The translations under genes and the position numbers were made by a program. A stretch of DNA of 64,000 bases from CAYNKA01 sp964397655 (lineage in GTDB: Bacteria > Spirochaetota > Spirochaetia > DTKZ01). Shown piece by piece: positions 1 through 8,237 of the stretch (positions within the stretch are counted from its first letter, which is position 1; each line of letters opens with the position of its first letter). The stretch is taken from positions 186,001-250,000 of the forward strand of contig CAYNKA010000001.1 of assembly GCA_964397655.1 (NCBI GenBank). The letters run 5' to 3'. Under the pieces are notes generated by a model that was not told where the DNA came from, did no database searches, and saw only the letters and a list, made by a program, of their open reading frames with translations.

Positions 1-215
1 CCCGCCTGCGTCAGGGCGTCACGCGAGGTCTGCTCGTTCCTCGCGATCTCCCTTTTCGCGTCGGACAGGATCCTCTCCGCGTCCGATTCGGCCTTGGCCG
101 TTATTTCCTTCGCCTTTTGTTCCGCCTGTGCGATGATTTCCGCGGCTTTCGTGTCCGCGGTGGCGATTCCTTCATTTTTGATGGTTTCGATAAGTTCTTT
201 GAGTTGGATATCCAT
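1..215 (-). CDS. atpE: V-type ATP synthase subunit E, N-terminal part
   Basis: Peripheral-stalk subunit of the V/A-type ATPase. Only the first 71 residues are in the window; the gene continues past the left edge. The visible part starts MDIQLKELIETIKNEG and is then an Ala/Glu/Lys-rich helix with repeated AEQKAKE and AESDAERIL-like blocks, as expected for the long stalk coiled coil of NtpE/AtpE. The ATG at 213-215 has a GAGGAAG-type ribosome binding site and a promoter 35 bases further up, so it is probably the first gene of a V-ATPase operon. Spirochaetes typically use V-type ATPases. Other stalk proteins (F-type b) are possible but the N-terminus fits subunit E better. Confidence 0.75.
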   Translation of the reverse strand, partial: MDIQLKELIETIKNEGIATADTKAAEIIAQAEQKAKEITAKAESDAERILSDAKREIARNEQTSRDALTQA

Positions 216-249
216 GGCTTCCTCGTTATCGTTTCCCGAGATATGATTC

Positions 250-278
250 AGTGTACCGGATGATCTTGAGAATTGCAA
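250..278 (-). promoter_or_regulatory. Sigma70-like promoter for the V-ATPase operon
   Basis: On the minus strand, TTGCAA (273-278) and TACACT (250-255) are separated by exactly 17 bases and lie upstream of the subunit E start. A small inverted repeat, ATCGAT-ATT-ATCGAT (299-313), sits behind the -35 element. Confidence 0.6.
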
Positions 279-387
279 GGGAAAACTAGTCGTATCTCAT
301 CGATATTATCGATATAATTTGACTCATTGGGTTCCGAAAGCAAGGTTGAACGCGAATCGGGCGGTCGACCCTCGGAGTTCCACCCGG

Positions 388-1011
388 TCACCACTCGACC
401 TGCCAGGCGATGGGATCCTTGGTCTCCACCGCGGTGAGTATGGGAATGCGGATTTTCGCTTCCCTGTCCTTCACCGAAGCTTCCTTCAAATTCGTGGATT
501 TGACGGGGGCGGGAGCGACGAGCGTGAAACCGAGCCCGTAAGCGTTGAAGAAAGATTGAAAAAATTCCTTGGTTTTCGCGTCGAGCGGCTCAGGATTGCC
601 GGGGACGAGAAGCAGCCTGAAAACCGTCCTTCCGCCTGCCGCGGCGAGGGAAAAAGCGTCCCGGTCTTCACCGAGAAGCGCTCCGAGCGCCTTGACGTCG
701 GCGAACGTCAAACCGGCCGTGATCGTCGTTTTTTCTTCGTCGTCGACTCTCGAGTACCGTTTGAGGGTGAGACCGTCGATCGCCCGGATCGTTCTGGTGA
801 AATCGTCCTCAGCAATCGGCAAGGGCAGCTGCGACCTGTCCTTTTCCGCTCCGCCGAGATTCATGACGAGACGAGAAACCCGGTAGACGAGATCGACTTC
901 GCCCGAACCGTTTTCGGAAAGGGAAATCTTCGCATCCACGTCGATGCAGGACATGAGGAGCAACGCAGCGGCGCCCAGGGACAGAAGCTGAAGTGTCTTC
1001 GTTCGTTTCAT
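388..1011 (-). CDS. Putative lipoprotein of unknown function
   Basis: 207-residue protein with a Lys/Arg N-terminus, hydrophobic segment and lipobox LLMSC (Cys about residue 21), so probably a membrane-anchored lipoprotein. The rest (DVDAKISLSENGSGEVDLVY...) is beta-rich with a pattern seen in spirochaetal DUF-type lipoproteins that share a short N-terminal strand repeat; I do not recognise a named family. The ATG at 1009-1011 overlaps the stop of the upstream membrane gene (ATGA), so the two are translationally coupled. A longer in-frame reading from 1368 exists but the extra part is the shadow of the neighbouring gene. Confidence 0.75.
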   Translation of the reverse strand: MKRTKTLQLLSLGAAALLLMSCIDVDAKISLSENGSGEVDLVYRVSRLVMNLGGAEKDRSQLPLPIAEDDFTRTIRAIDGLTLKRYSRVDDEEKTTITAGLTFADVKALGALLGEDRDAFSLAAAGGRTVFRLLLVPGNPEPLDAKTKEFFQSFFNAYGLGFTLVAPAPVKSTNLKEASVKDREAKIRIPILTAVETKDPIAWQVEW

Positions 1012-1298
1012 TGCGCACCTTTCTTGGAGTCCGTCTCGGCCTCTGCGGCTTCTTTCGTCTGCCGGGACTTTTCTTTCTTGGCTTCGGACGTTTTTTCGGA
1101 ACCGGCCTTGCCCGCCGGGGATTTCGACTGCGCGGGCGTCGAGGAAAGGCGGACATAGACCGCGGCCGGCTTCTTGTCCAGCGCGGTTATTCGCGATACC
1201 AGGGAATAGAGGGCGATCAGGAAGATCGCGACCACCCAGAATTGCCAGTCCGTGAAAAGCCTGAATATGACGTAAACGACTCGCATACCGGTATTCAT
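1008..1298 (-). CDS. Small membrane protein, unknown function
   Basis: 96 residues: one strong transmembrane segment near residues 15-38 (FWVVAIFLIALYSLVS) followed by a Lys/Glu/Ala-rich low-complexity tail (KPAAVYV... to SKKGAQ). No recognised domain. It lies 66 bases after mutS2 on the same strand and its stop overlaps the start of the lipoprotein gene by four bases, so it most likely works with that protein at the membrane. Confidence 0.65.
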   Translation of the reverse strand: MNTGMRVVYVIFRLFTDWQFWVVAIFLIALYSLVSRITALDKKPAAVYVRLSSTPAQSKSPAGKAGSEKTSEAKKEKSRQTKEAAEAETDSKKGAQ

Positions 1299-1364
1299 GA
1301 TAGCCTATGGAGAGGATTTCGCGCAAGAAGCGTCGCGGAAAAATCCGGCGCCGGCCGGGCGGGT

Positions 1365-3707
1365 TCATCGCTTGAGCGAAACGAGGGTTTTCCCGCTTCC
1401 ACCGGCCTCTGGAGAGGCGAACCCGAAGGTTCCCACCGCGGGACAGGTCGAAAGGTAGTCCTGAACCGCACGCTGGAGGATTCCCTCCCCCTTTCCGTGG
1501 ATTACCCCGAACTCCGCAAGTCCCTGCATGAGCGCGCGGTCGATCTGTTTTTCGAGCGCCTTCAGAGCCTCATCCGCCCTCATGCCGCGGAGGTCGATCT
1601 CCAGTTTAGCGGGTTCCTGGACTCCTCCTTCGGCGAGGGAGACGACGAAATCGCTTTTCCTTTCGGTAACCGCAGCTGGCATGAGCTCGTCCTCAGCGAG
1701 GGTGAGCCGTAGGGCCCCCGCGCTCACCAGCCATCGGCCTTCCTTCATTCTGCGGATCAGAACGCCCCGCCGCTTCTGTTTTCCCACGTAGACTTCCATT
1801 CCCGGTTCGAGAGGGCCGGCCTTCAGGAATTTGGGCCTTTGACGGGGCCGTCCGGCCTTCTCCTCCTCTTCCGCGATTCTTTGCTTCACCGCCTCCGTGA
1901 ATGTTTTCGCAGCCTGTTGCCTGGTCTTCGTGAGCTCGCCTTCCCGGATCTCCCGGACGAGGTTCTCGAACTCCTTCCTGCTTTCGGAAAGAAAGCGGTT
2001 GAGCTCGGCGAGTCCCTCCTTCCTGAGTTCCCGCTCCCTTTCCTCGATGGACTCCTCTTTGCCGGCGAGTTCCTCTTCCTTTCGCTTCGCATCCTCGAGC
2101 CTTCTGTCGAGGTCCCTCGTGCGTTCGGTGAGACTCCTCTGGTGCTCGATGAGGTTGCGGATGAGTTTCGAGGCGTCGGTTTCGTTTCGATCGACGTAGG
2201 CCTTGGCGTTCTCCACGATATCCCGGGGGATCCCCTGCTGTTCCGCGATCTCGAGAGCGTGGCTCGATCCTGGAATGCCGGGGACGATCCGGTAGGTGGG
2301 CCTGAGGAGCGTCACGTCGAAATCGACGGAAGCGTTGCTCACGTTCGGCTTGGTGAAGCCGTAGTTCTTGAGGACTCCGAGGTGAGTCGTGACCATGGAG
2401 ATGCAGTCGACGGCGAGAAACCGGTCGAGAAACGCCATCGCGAGGGCCGCTCCCTCCTCAGGATCGGTATCGGATCCCAGCTCGTCCAGCAGGACGAGGG
2501 AATTCGGGGTGCAGGAGAGCACGATGGAGGACAGGTTCCGTACGTGGGCCGAAAACGTGGAGAGGGATTCCGCGATGGACTGCTCGTCGCCTATGTCCGC
2601 GAACACGTCGTCGAAGAGCGGCAGCGCCGACCCGAGATCCGCGGGAACGTCGAGTCCGAACTGGTTCATGAGGGCGAGAAGGCCGACGGTCTTGAGCGCC
2701 ACGGTCTTGCCACCCGTGTTCGGTCCGGTCACGATGAGGATCCTGATTCCCTCGCCGATCTCCACATCGATGGGGACCGCCTTCCTCCCGAGGAGAGGAT
2801 GACGGGCCCGCTTGAGGACCAGCCTGCCGCCGTCCCAGGCCGCGGGAAAGCAGTCGTGGATTCCGGAATAGCGGGCTCTGGCGTGCCAGGAATCGATCAC
2901 GGCGACCCGCTCGGAGAGATAGCGGAGTTCTCCTGCTCTCGCCCCGACCTCCGCGGTGAGATCGCGGAGAATACGGAACAACTCGAGGCGGTACTCGTTC
3001 TCCTCGTCCACGAGGGCGTTGTTCTTCTCGAAGATGTCCACCGGCTCGAAGAAAATCGTGGCTCCCCGTGAAGATACCTCGTGGACGACTCCGCGGAGCC
3101 GGCCGCGGTAGTTCGCGTTCAGGGGGAGCACGAGGCGCCCGTCTTTTTCCGTGGGGGTGTCCGTCTGCCAGTAGCCCCGGTAGTCGGAGCCTCCGAGATA
3201 GGAGTAGGACAGCGACTCCAATTCCCGGCGGATCGTCCGGATGCGCTGCCTTATCGAAGCGAGCGAGGGGATCTCGCCGTCCTTGACGTTGCCTTCCTGA
3301 TCCAGGACTCGGCCGATCTTTTTCGCAAGTTCCGTAAGATCGGGAAGGTCGGCCGCCTCCTCGGAAAGACGCTCGCCGCCCCGCTCGAGGAAAGATTTCA
3401 GGATTTTTGCCTGGCGGACGAAGGCGGCGACGCGCGCGAGCTCCGGCGCATCGAGCGCCGCCCCGGGCTTTTCCGCCGCGGAGGTCTGTTCCTCGATGTC
3501 GGGAAAGGAGAACGACGGCCTATCCTCGGTCTCCGCCAGCAGCTTGCGGAATTCTGCTGACGGAACTCGGATTTTCTCGAGGTCGCTCCGCCGGGAGAGG
3601 AAATCCTGTCCCGCGATGAGTTTTCTCCCTCCCTCGCTGAAAGCGAGTTCCTCGAGCTCCCGACGGATGTGGCGGAATTCGAGCACCGTTTCCGCGTGCT
3701 TATTCAT
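1365..3707 (-). CDS. mutS2: Endonuclease MutS2
   Basis: 780 residues, normal length for MutS2, the MutS homologue without the mismatch-binding domain. It acts on branched DNA (suppressing recombination) and, in Bacillus, rescues collided ribosomes. Visible parts are a helical core, the ATPase with Walker A GPNTGGKT (about 328-335) and Walker B region LLDELGSDTDPEEG (about 406-419), a long charged coiled coil (about 510-620), a KOW-like beta segment and a C-terminal Smr nuclease domain (LDLRGMR... HGKGEG, about 700-780). It overlaps the upstream rsgA gene by eight bases, so the two are probably co-transcribed. Confidence 0.95.
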   Translation of the reverse strand: MNKHAETVLEFRHIRRELEELAFSEGGRKLIAGQDFLSRRSDLEKIRVPSAEFRKLLAETEDRPSFSFPDIEEQTSAAEKPGAALDAPELARVAAFVRQAKILKSFLERGGERLSEEAADLPDLTELAKKIGRVLDQEGNVKDGEIPSLASIRQRIRTIRRELESLSYSYLGGSDYRGYWQTDTPTEKDGRLVLPLNANYRGRLRGVVHEVSSRGATIFFEPVDIFEKNNALVDEENEYRLELFRILRDLTAEVGARAGELRYLSERVAVIDSWHARARYSGIHDCFPAAWDGGRLVLKRARHPLLGRKAVPIDVEIGEGIRILIVTGPNTGGKTVALKTVGLLALMNQFGLDVPADLGSALPLFDDVFADIGDEQSIAESLSTFSAHVRNLSSIVLSCTPNSLVLLDELGSDTDPEEGAALAMAFLDRFLAVDCISMVTTHLGVLKNYGFTKPNVSNASVDFDVTLLRPTYRIVPGIPGSSHALEIAEQQGIPRDIVENAKAYVDRNETDASKLIRNLIEHQRSLTERTRDLDRRLEDAKRKEEELAGKEESIEERERELRKEGLAELNRFLSESRKEFENLVREIREGELTKTRQQAAKTFTEAVKQRIAEEEEKAGRPRQRPKFLKAGPLEPGMEVYVGKQKRRGVLIRRMKEGRWLVSAGALRLTLAEDELMPAAVTERKSDFVVSLAEGGVQEPAKLEIDLRGMRADEALKALEKQIDRALMQGLAEFGVIHGKGEGILQRAVQDYLSTCPAVGTFGFASPEAGGSGKTLVSLKR

Positions 3708-4629
3708 GGCGGGACCTTTCCCTGCGGCGAAGATCGTCGTAGATGCGGAGATAGCTTTCGTATCGGTCGAAGAGGATCTCCTCCTCCTCTACGGCCTTCC
3801 TGACCGCGCAGTCCGGCTCGTGGACGTGGGTGCAGCCCGCGTAGGCGCAGCCCTCCGCGTAGATGCCGAATTCCCCGAAATAGCGATGGAGGGACTGCGA
3901 CGGTACGCCGTGGATCTCGAATTCCCTCACCCCGGGAGTGTCGATGATCTCGCCTCGGGCCCACGCCTCGAGATGGGCGAGCACCGTGGTATGGCAGCCT
4001 CGATTGTACTTCTCAGAGAGCCTTCCGACCTTCCGGGAAACGCCCGGCGCTATCCTGTTGAGAAGGCTCGTCTTGCCCACGCCGGACTGCCCGACGAAGG
4101 CCGCCCGCTTCCCGGCGATGAAATCCTCGAACGCCGCCATCCCCGTTCCGTCCGCGGCGGAAACCCTGAAGACCGGGCAGCCCTCATCCTCGAATACGGC
4201 GAGCCTCTCCTCGATCTCCGCATCCGTGCCGTGGTCGATCTTGTTCATGCACACGGCCGCGGGTATACCCGCGGCTTCCGCCGCGACGAGGAGACGGTCG
4301 AGGAAACGCGGTCTGAAAGGCGGCGAAAACGGACTGGTCACGCAGACGAGAAGATCGATGTTGGCGGAAATGGTCTGGGGAGCCCTGCCCTTCTTGTTCC
4401 AGCGCACGAGAGCGTTCCTTCGCTTCGTTCTCGAAAGAATCTTCCCCTTCCCGGGATCGTTCTCTTCCGGCAGGAACATTACTTCGTCTCCGGCGGCGAG
4501 GGGATTGTAATCCCCTTCGGAATCCTTCAGGACCTTCCCCTTGATCCTGCATTCCGCCGTCCCGAATCGCCCGGTGACCGTGAATATATTATTGATACCG
4601 TTCGCGATGGTGCCTTTGACTTCCGTCAC
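3700..4629 (-). CDS. rsgA: Ribosome small subunit biogenesis GTPase RsgA
   Basis: 309-residue circularly permuted GTPase that checks maturation of the 30S subunit. Order of motifs shows the permutation: G4 NKID (129-132) precedes G1 GQSGVGKT (180-187) and G3 DTPG (230-233). An N-terminal OB-like barrel and a C-terminal zinc finger (C261, C266, His 268-270, C274) complete the family architecture. Start ATG overlaps the stop of murI by four bases and the gene overlaps mutS2, giving a tight murI-rsgA-mutS2 operon. Confidence 0.95.
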   Translation of the reverse strand: MTEVKGTIANGINNIFTVTGRFGTAECRIKGKVLKDSEGDYNPLAAGDEVMFLPEENDPGKGKILSRTKRRNALVRWNKKGRAPQTISANIDLLVCVTSPFSPPFRPRFLDRLLVAAEAAGIPAAVCMNKIDHGTDAEIEERLAVFEDEGCPVFRVSAADGTGMAAFEDFIAGKRAAFVGQSGVGKTSLLNRIAPGVSRKVGRLSEKYNRGCHTTVLAHLEAWARGEIIDTPGVREFEIHGVPSQSLHRYFGEFGIYAEGCAYAGCTHVHEPDCAVRKAVEEEEILFDRYESYLRIYDDLRRRERSRHE

Positions 4630-5462
4630 ATCGTCCCAGCCAGTTCGAGTCGGAAACGGTCGGCGAATCCGTAGTACTGCCTTTCCGGCTCGGCTTCCCC
4701 GGTCAGAAAGAACCTTCCGCCGCCGGGGACCTTCCTCGGGCTTCTCAGCTTGCGGGAGTCGAGGACGCGGAGAAGCTGTTTCACGACTCCCTCACGGGAA
4801 TCGATGATCTCCACCCCGTCCCCGAGTTCCGCGTGGAGCTCGTCGCGTACGTAGAGGAAATGCGTGCATCCGAGCACGACCTTGTCCACTCCGCGGGCCT
4901 TGAAGGTCCTCGCGGCGTCGATGATGACCTCTCTCCTTTCGTCTTCGGTGGAGAAAAAGAGCTTCGTCTCCACGAAATCGACGATACCGGGCCCCGCCAC
5001 GCGCACGATTTCGCAGGAGGACGCGAATTTTCTTACGAGTTCGTCGACGTACGCGTCCTGCAGCGTCCTGTTCGTGGCGAAGACGCCGATGCGTTTCTTC
5101 GCCGTGCGCTCCGCTGCAGGCTTTATGGCGGGGACAACCCCTACGAAGGGAAGTCCGGGGTGGAGTTTCCTGAGTTTCTCGAGAGCGACCACGGACATGG
5201 TGTTGCAGGCCAGCACGAAGGCCTTGGGACGCTCCTTGGCCAGGATTCGATCCACGAGCGAAAACACCGCCGAACGAACCTGATCCGAGGTTTTGATTCC
5301 GTAGGGAAAATTAGCCCGGTCGGCTACATAGAAGAAATTCTCGTGCGGGAGGAGTTCTCGCGCCCTTTCCAAATAGGGCAATCCTCCGACGCCCGAATCG
5401 AGGAACGCGATCGGAGCATCGGGATTAGTTACCGAAGAGTTTGTCGAATCGAGATTTTGCAT
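4626..5462 (-). CDS. murI: Glutamate racemase
   Basis: About 278 residues. Interconverts L- and D-glutamate for peptidoglycan. The two-cysteine catalytic pair is visible in CNTMS and GCTHF, and the N-terminal DSGVGG motif is standard for MurI. Two adjacent ATGs (5463-5465 and 5460-5462) are possible starts; either gives a normal length. The 5' end overlaps the upstream zinc-ribbon gene by 38 bases. Downstream it is coupled to rsgA. A longer open frame reaching 5753 is not coding because it covers the zinc-ribbon gene in another frame. Confidence 0.92.
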   Translation of the reverse strand: MQNLDSTNSSVTNPDAPIAFLDSGVGGLPYLERARELLPHENFFYVADRANFPYGIKTSDQVRSAVFSLVDRILAKERPKAFVLACNTMSVVALEKLRKLHPGLPFVGVVPAIKPAAERTAKKRIGVFATNRTLQDAYVDELVRKFASSCEIVRVAGPGIVDFVETKLFFSTEDERREVIIDAARTFKARGVDKVVLGCTHFLYVRDELHAELGDGVEIIDSREGVVKQLLRVLDSRKLRSPRKVPGGGRFFLTGEAEPERQYYGFADRFRLELAGTM

Positions 5463-5718
5463 CATGGTCCCCAGAAGCGGATTTCGATTTTCCAGGCCCG
5501 CCGTCGTCCTGTTTCGGACGGAAATAGTCGCAGAAATTCGCGCGTTCCTTGTCCGAAACCGGTTCCGGGATCGTCTCGCGGCAATCCCAATGCGCCCCGG
5601 GCAGGTAGAACGTGCAGTGAAGGCAGATTCTCGCCTCTTTTCCGCAGCTCGGGCACAGACTCGACCTGAATAATTTTTCGCCTGCGGGAATTTCTCCGCC
5701 GCAGAAATGACATCGCAT
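5425..5718 (-). CDS. Small zinc-ribbon protein
   Basis: 97 residues with cysteine pairs CHFCG (3-6), CPSCG (22-25) and CLHCTFYLPGAHWDC (32-46), then a short acidic/basic tail ending in KLFGN. It looks like a treble-clef/zinc-ribbon fold similar to uncharacterised spirochaetal proteins; no enzymatic motif is seen. The 38-base overlap with murI is in a different frame, so both reading frames are used there. Function unknown. Confidence 0.8.
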   Translation of the reverse strand: MRCHFCGGEIPAGEKLFRSSLCPSCGKEARICLHCTFYLPGAHWDCRETIPEPVSDKERANFCDYFRPKQDDGGPGKSKSASGDHDAKSRFDKLFGN

Positions 5719-5816
5719 ATTCCTATACTACTCCCGATCCCGAGGAACTTCAATTCCCGAACCTTTCATTTCCCGTCCTTGATTTCGTGCCCAGGTTCGG
5801 CTATCGTTATATCCGC

Positions 5817-6416
5817 ATGTTCATCCACAACCGATGTTCGGTCGAAGGATGCCGAAATCCTTCGGTGAGTTTCAGGAACCTATGCTTCCGGCATCTCCCG
5901 GATCCGGACGAATACCTCGCCGAGGTCGGGCGGATCATATCCGGCGGAGACGTTTTCACGGGGCTGTCCTTTCCCCTCGTCGAGTTCGCCGCCCTGGATC
6001 TGGGGAAAAAGACCTTCATCCTCTGCGATTTCTCCCGATGTTCGTTCAGGAACATCACGATGACGGAAGCAACGTTCAGGATGTGCTTCTTCGATTTCTG
6101 CAGCTTCGAGGACTGCACGGCCGAGCGGCTGGACACGCTCAATTCGGTGATGGCGGGATCCCGCATCGAACGCTGCGTTTTCGACGGCTCCGTCTTCCTG
6201 CAGGTGAATTTCAACGACCTTCCGCTGTGCCGCGACGTGAGCTTCAAGGCTTCCGACCTCTACAATTCCCGCTTCATCGGCTCGGTGCTGGAAAGGGTGG
6301 ATTTCACCGACTGCAACCTCAAGAACGTCGATTTCCGCCATTCGGTCCGCAGCGACGTCAGCTTCAAATATTCCAATCAGGAAGACGCCTTTTTCGAGAA
6401 CAGGGAGGGATCGTGA
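5817..6416 (+). CDS. Pentapeptide-repeat protein
   Basis: 199 residues. After an N-terminal Cys-containing segment (RCSVEGCRNPSVSFRNLCFRH), the protein shows A(D/N)LXX-like pentapeptides from about residue 60 on, with Phe or Leu at the centre (FSRCSFRNI, FDFCSFEDC, VDFTDCNLKNVDF), which predicts a right-handed quadrilateral beta-helix. Such proteins have scaffold or DNA-mimic roles; no function can be assigned here. ATG 5817 is chosen because the ten residues before it lack a ribosome site. Its stop overlaps a GTG start of the next gene, so the two are coupled. Confidence 0.85.
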   Translation: MFIHNRCSVEGCRNPSVSFRNLCFRHLPDPDEYLAEVGRIISGGDVFTGLSFPLVEFAALDLGKKTFILCDFSRCSFRNITMTEATFRMCFFDFCSFEDCTAERLDTLNSVMAGSRIERCVFDGSVFLQVNFNDLPLCRDVSFKASDLYNSRFIGSVLERVDFTDCNLKNVDFRHSVRSDVSFKYSNQEDAFFENREGS

Positions 6417-6982
6417 GGCTCTATTACCACATGTCCATCCCCTACCTGTCCAACACCTACCTCGTGAGTTCGGACGACAGGGGAGCCGCGGTTCTCATCG
6501 ATCCCGGAACCATGGACGTTCCTCTTCTGCAGATCGTCGAGGGCAACGGCTATTACATCCGTTCCATCCTCATAACAAGGTCCTACGAATCGCACGTGAA
6601 GGGCATTAGGACCATCCTCAGGATCTACGACGCCGACATTTACTCCGCCAATCAGACGATCGACGACATCCCGTGCAGGGTGATCGGTCACGGAGACGCC
6701 TTCAATCTCCACGGCCTGCCGGTCGAGGTCTTCGGCGCGCACGCTTTCTGCAGGGATGCCGTGTTCTTCAAGATCCGGAACGCGCTCTTCACCGGGGACG
6801 TCCTTACCGCCGGATTCCTCGGCGAAGTCCCGAGCGCCTTCAGCAAGGCCCTTCTCACCGCCAAGATCAAGGAACGATTCTCGACGCTGGACGAGTCGAT
6901 CGCGATCTTTCCGGGGTACGGCCCTCCGACGACCGTCGGGCTCGAAAAGACATTCAACCGGGATCTCTCGGCTCAGACCTGA
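6413..6982 (+). CDS. Metallo-beta-lactamase-fold protein with degenerate metal site
   Basis: 189 residues starting at GTG 6413, which overlaps the upstream stop (GTGA) and follows a GGGAGGGA ribosome site. The order of elements is that of glyoxalase II-like hydrolases (NTYLV, IDPG, FTGDVL, FPGYGPPTT), but the metal ligands are gone: the THxHxDH motif is replaced by TRSYESHVKG and the PGHGP motif reads PGYGP. The protein therefore probably does not hydrolyse anything by the usual di-metal mechanism and may be structural or regulatory. It converges with the rluD-type gene and overlaps its 3' end by ten bases. Confidence 0.85.
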   Translation: MRLYYHMSIPYLSNTYLVSSDDRGAAVLIDPGTMDVPLLQIVEGNGYYIRSILITRSYESHVKGIRTILRIYDADIYSANQTIDDIPCRVIGHGDAFNLHGLPVEVFGAHAFCRDAVFFKIRNALFTGDVLTAGFLGEVPSAFSKALLTAKIKERFSTLDESIAIFPGYGPPTTVGLEKTFNRDLSAQT

Positions 6983-7890
6983 GCCAGCTTCTTGAGCATG
7001 TCCTTCATGCGGGTCGGCAAGGCGGCCCGGAAAGTCCTGGCCACTTCGTCCCCGGGCAGTGCGATGGTGAGAAGATAGGAATGAAGCATGAGCCCCGCTT
7101 CCGGAAAGTCCGGGTCGGGTCTTCCGTAGAGGGAGTCGCCCACGATCGGCGTACCGAGACTCTTAAGGTGGACGCGGAGCTGATGCGTCCTCCCCGTCTT
7201 CGGCGACAGAAGAACGAAGGAATGGTTGCCGAATTCCTTCAAGGTCCGGTACTCGGTCACGGACGGCTTGCCTTCGGTCGCGGAGCAGGTGAACCGCTTT
7301 CTGTGGGAAGGATCCCTCTTGATGCAGACGCTGACCGCGCCGGAAGGAGGCGTCAGCTTCCCCTTCACGAGAGCCAGATACACTTTTCGCGTCGTGCGCT
7401 TTCGAAACTGCCTGCTCAGGAACTCGTGGGTCTGCGGATCCTTGGCCGTGATGATGACGCCGGAGGTTTCCTTGTCCAGTCGATGGACGATTCCCGGACG
7501 AATGGGTTCGTCCGGGAATCGCTCCTTGAGCGGAAGGAACCGATGGAGCAGTCCCTGGACCAATGTCCCGTGCCTCACCCCGCTGCCCGGATGTACCACC
7601 ATGCCCTGGGGCTTGTCCACGACCAGGACCCGGTCGTCCTCGAACACGACGTTCAGGTCCACCGCCTCGGGAAGGCATTCCTGGAGCTCCGGCTCGCGAT
7701 AACAGAGCTCGAGTACCGCTCCGGGTTCGATCTTCTTGGAGAGCTTCACGGCCCTGCCGTCCATCTTTATCTCCATCGAGAGGTTCTTGAGCTGGCTTCG
7801 GGTGAACATCCCCGTGCGTTCCGAGAGGTATTTGTCGATCCTCGTGCCTTCGGGAACATCGCTGTCGGCGGTGATCGTGATCCGTTTCAT
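6973..7890 (-). CDS. rluD: RluA/RluD-family pseudouridine synthase
   Basis: 305 residues. N-terminal S4 RNA-binding domain (about 15-65), then the RluA catalytic domain with the signature HRLDKETSG containing catalytic Asp139 and the downstream RTHQLRVH motif. It converts uridines in 23S rRNA (helix 69 for RluD) to pseudouridine. Which RluA paralogue this is cannot be settled from sequence inspection alone. The start overlaps the stop of the following membrane-protein gene by four bases, forming a run of three coupled genes on the minus strand. Confidence 0.9.
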   Translation of the reverse strand: MKRITITADSDVPEGTRIDKYLSERTGMFTRSQLKNLSMEIKMDGRAVKLSKKIEPGAVLELCYREPELQECLPEAVDLNVVFEDDRVLVVDKPQGMVVHPGSGVRHGTLVQGLLHRFLPLKERFPDEPIRPGIVHRLDKETSGVIITAKDPQTHEFLSRQFRKRTTRKVYLALVKGKLTPPSGAVSVCIKRDPSHRKRFTCSATEGKPSVTEYRTLKEFGNHSFVLLSPKTGRTHQLRVHLKSLGTPIVGDSLYGRPDPDFPEAGLMLHSYLLTIALPGDEVARTFRAALPTRMKDMLKKLAQV

Positions 7891-8237
7891 TTTTCGGCCT
7901 GATGTCGATCGATGAAATAATCCACGAGGGCGAGGAGCGCGGAAAGGCTCAGACTGAAGCCGATCACCGCGATTTTATCCCGGTCCGACGAGGGGCCGGA
8001 AAAGAGTCCGGACGATCCCTCTCCGGACGCGTATCTCAGGCCTTGGTAGGAGAGAGAGGTGAAGAGAAAGGCGAACGGAAGGAGCCCCAGGGCGATTATT
8101 TCGCCTCTCCTCAGCGATCTCGCCCAGGACGGGAATTCCTCGGGCTTGTAGGGCTCCGCTTCCTGCGTGCTCTCCGCCGGCACCGCGGAGGTCGCGAGAC
8201 GGAAGAGCAGCACGATGGAAATCAACCTCGTTTTCAA
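7887..8237 (-). CDS. Small exported membrane protein, unknown
   Basis: 116 residues with an N-terminal signal peptide (MKTRLISIVLLF..., cleavage possible near TSAVPA) and two further hydrophobic segments (about 52-70 and 88-106). Similar DUF-less proteins are common in spirochaetes. Its ends overlap yggS upstream and the pseudouridine synthase downstream by four bases each, so it is translated as part of that operon. No motif indicates function. Confidence 0.7.
   Translation of the reverse strand: MKTRLISIVLLFRLATSAVPAESTQEAEPYKPEEFPSWARSLRRGEIIALGLLPFAFLFTSLSYQGLRYASGEGSSGLFSGPSSDRDKIAVIGFSLSLSALLALVDYFIDRHQAEK

Noticed and set aside
1012..1368. Upstream extension of the lipoprotein frame to 1368
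   Set aside because: It overlies the small membrane gene and lacks a signal peptide. The Met at 1011 starts the signal and lipobox.
5466..5753. MurI extension to 5753
   Set aside because: It covers the zinc-ribbon gene in another frame and is Arg-rich. The known MurI start region is at 5462 or 5465.
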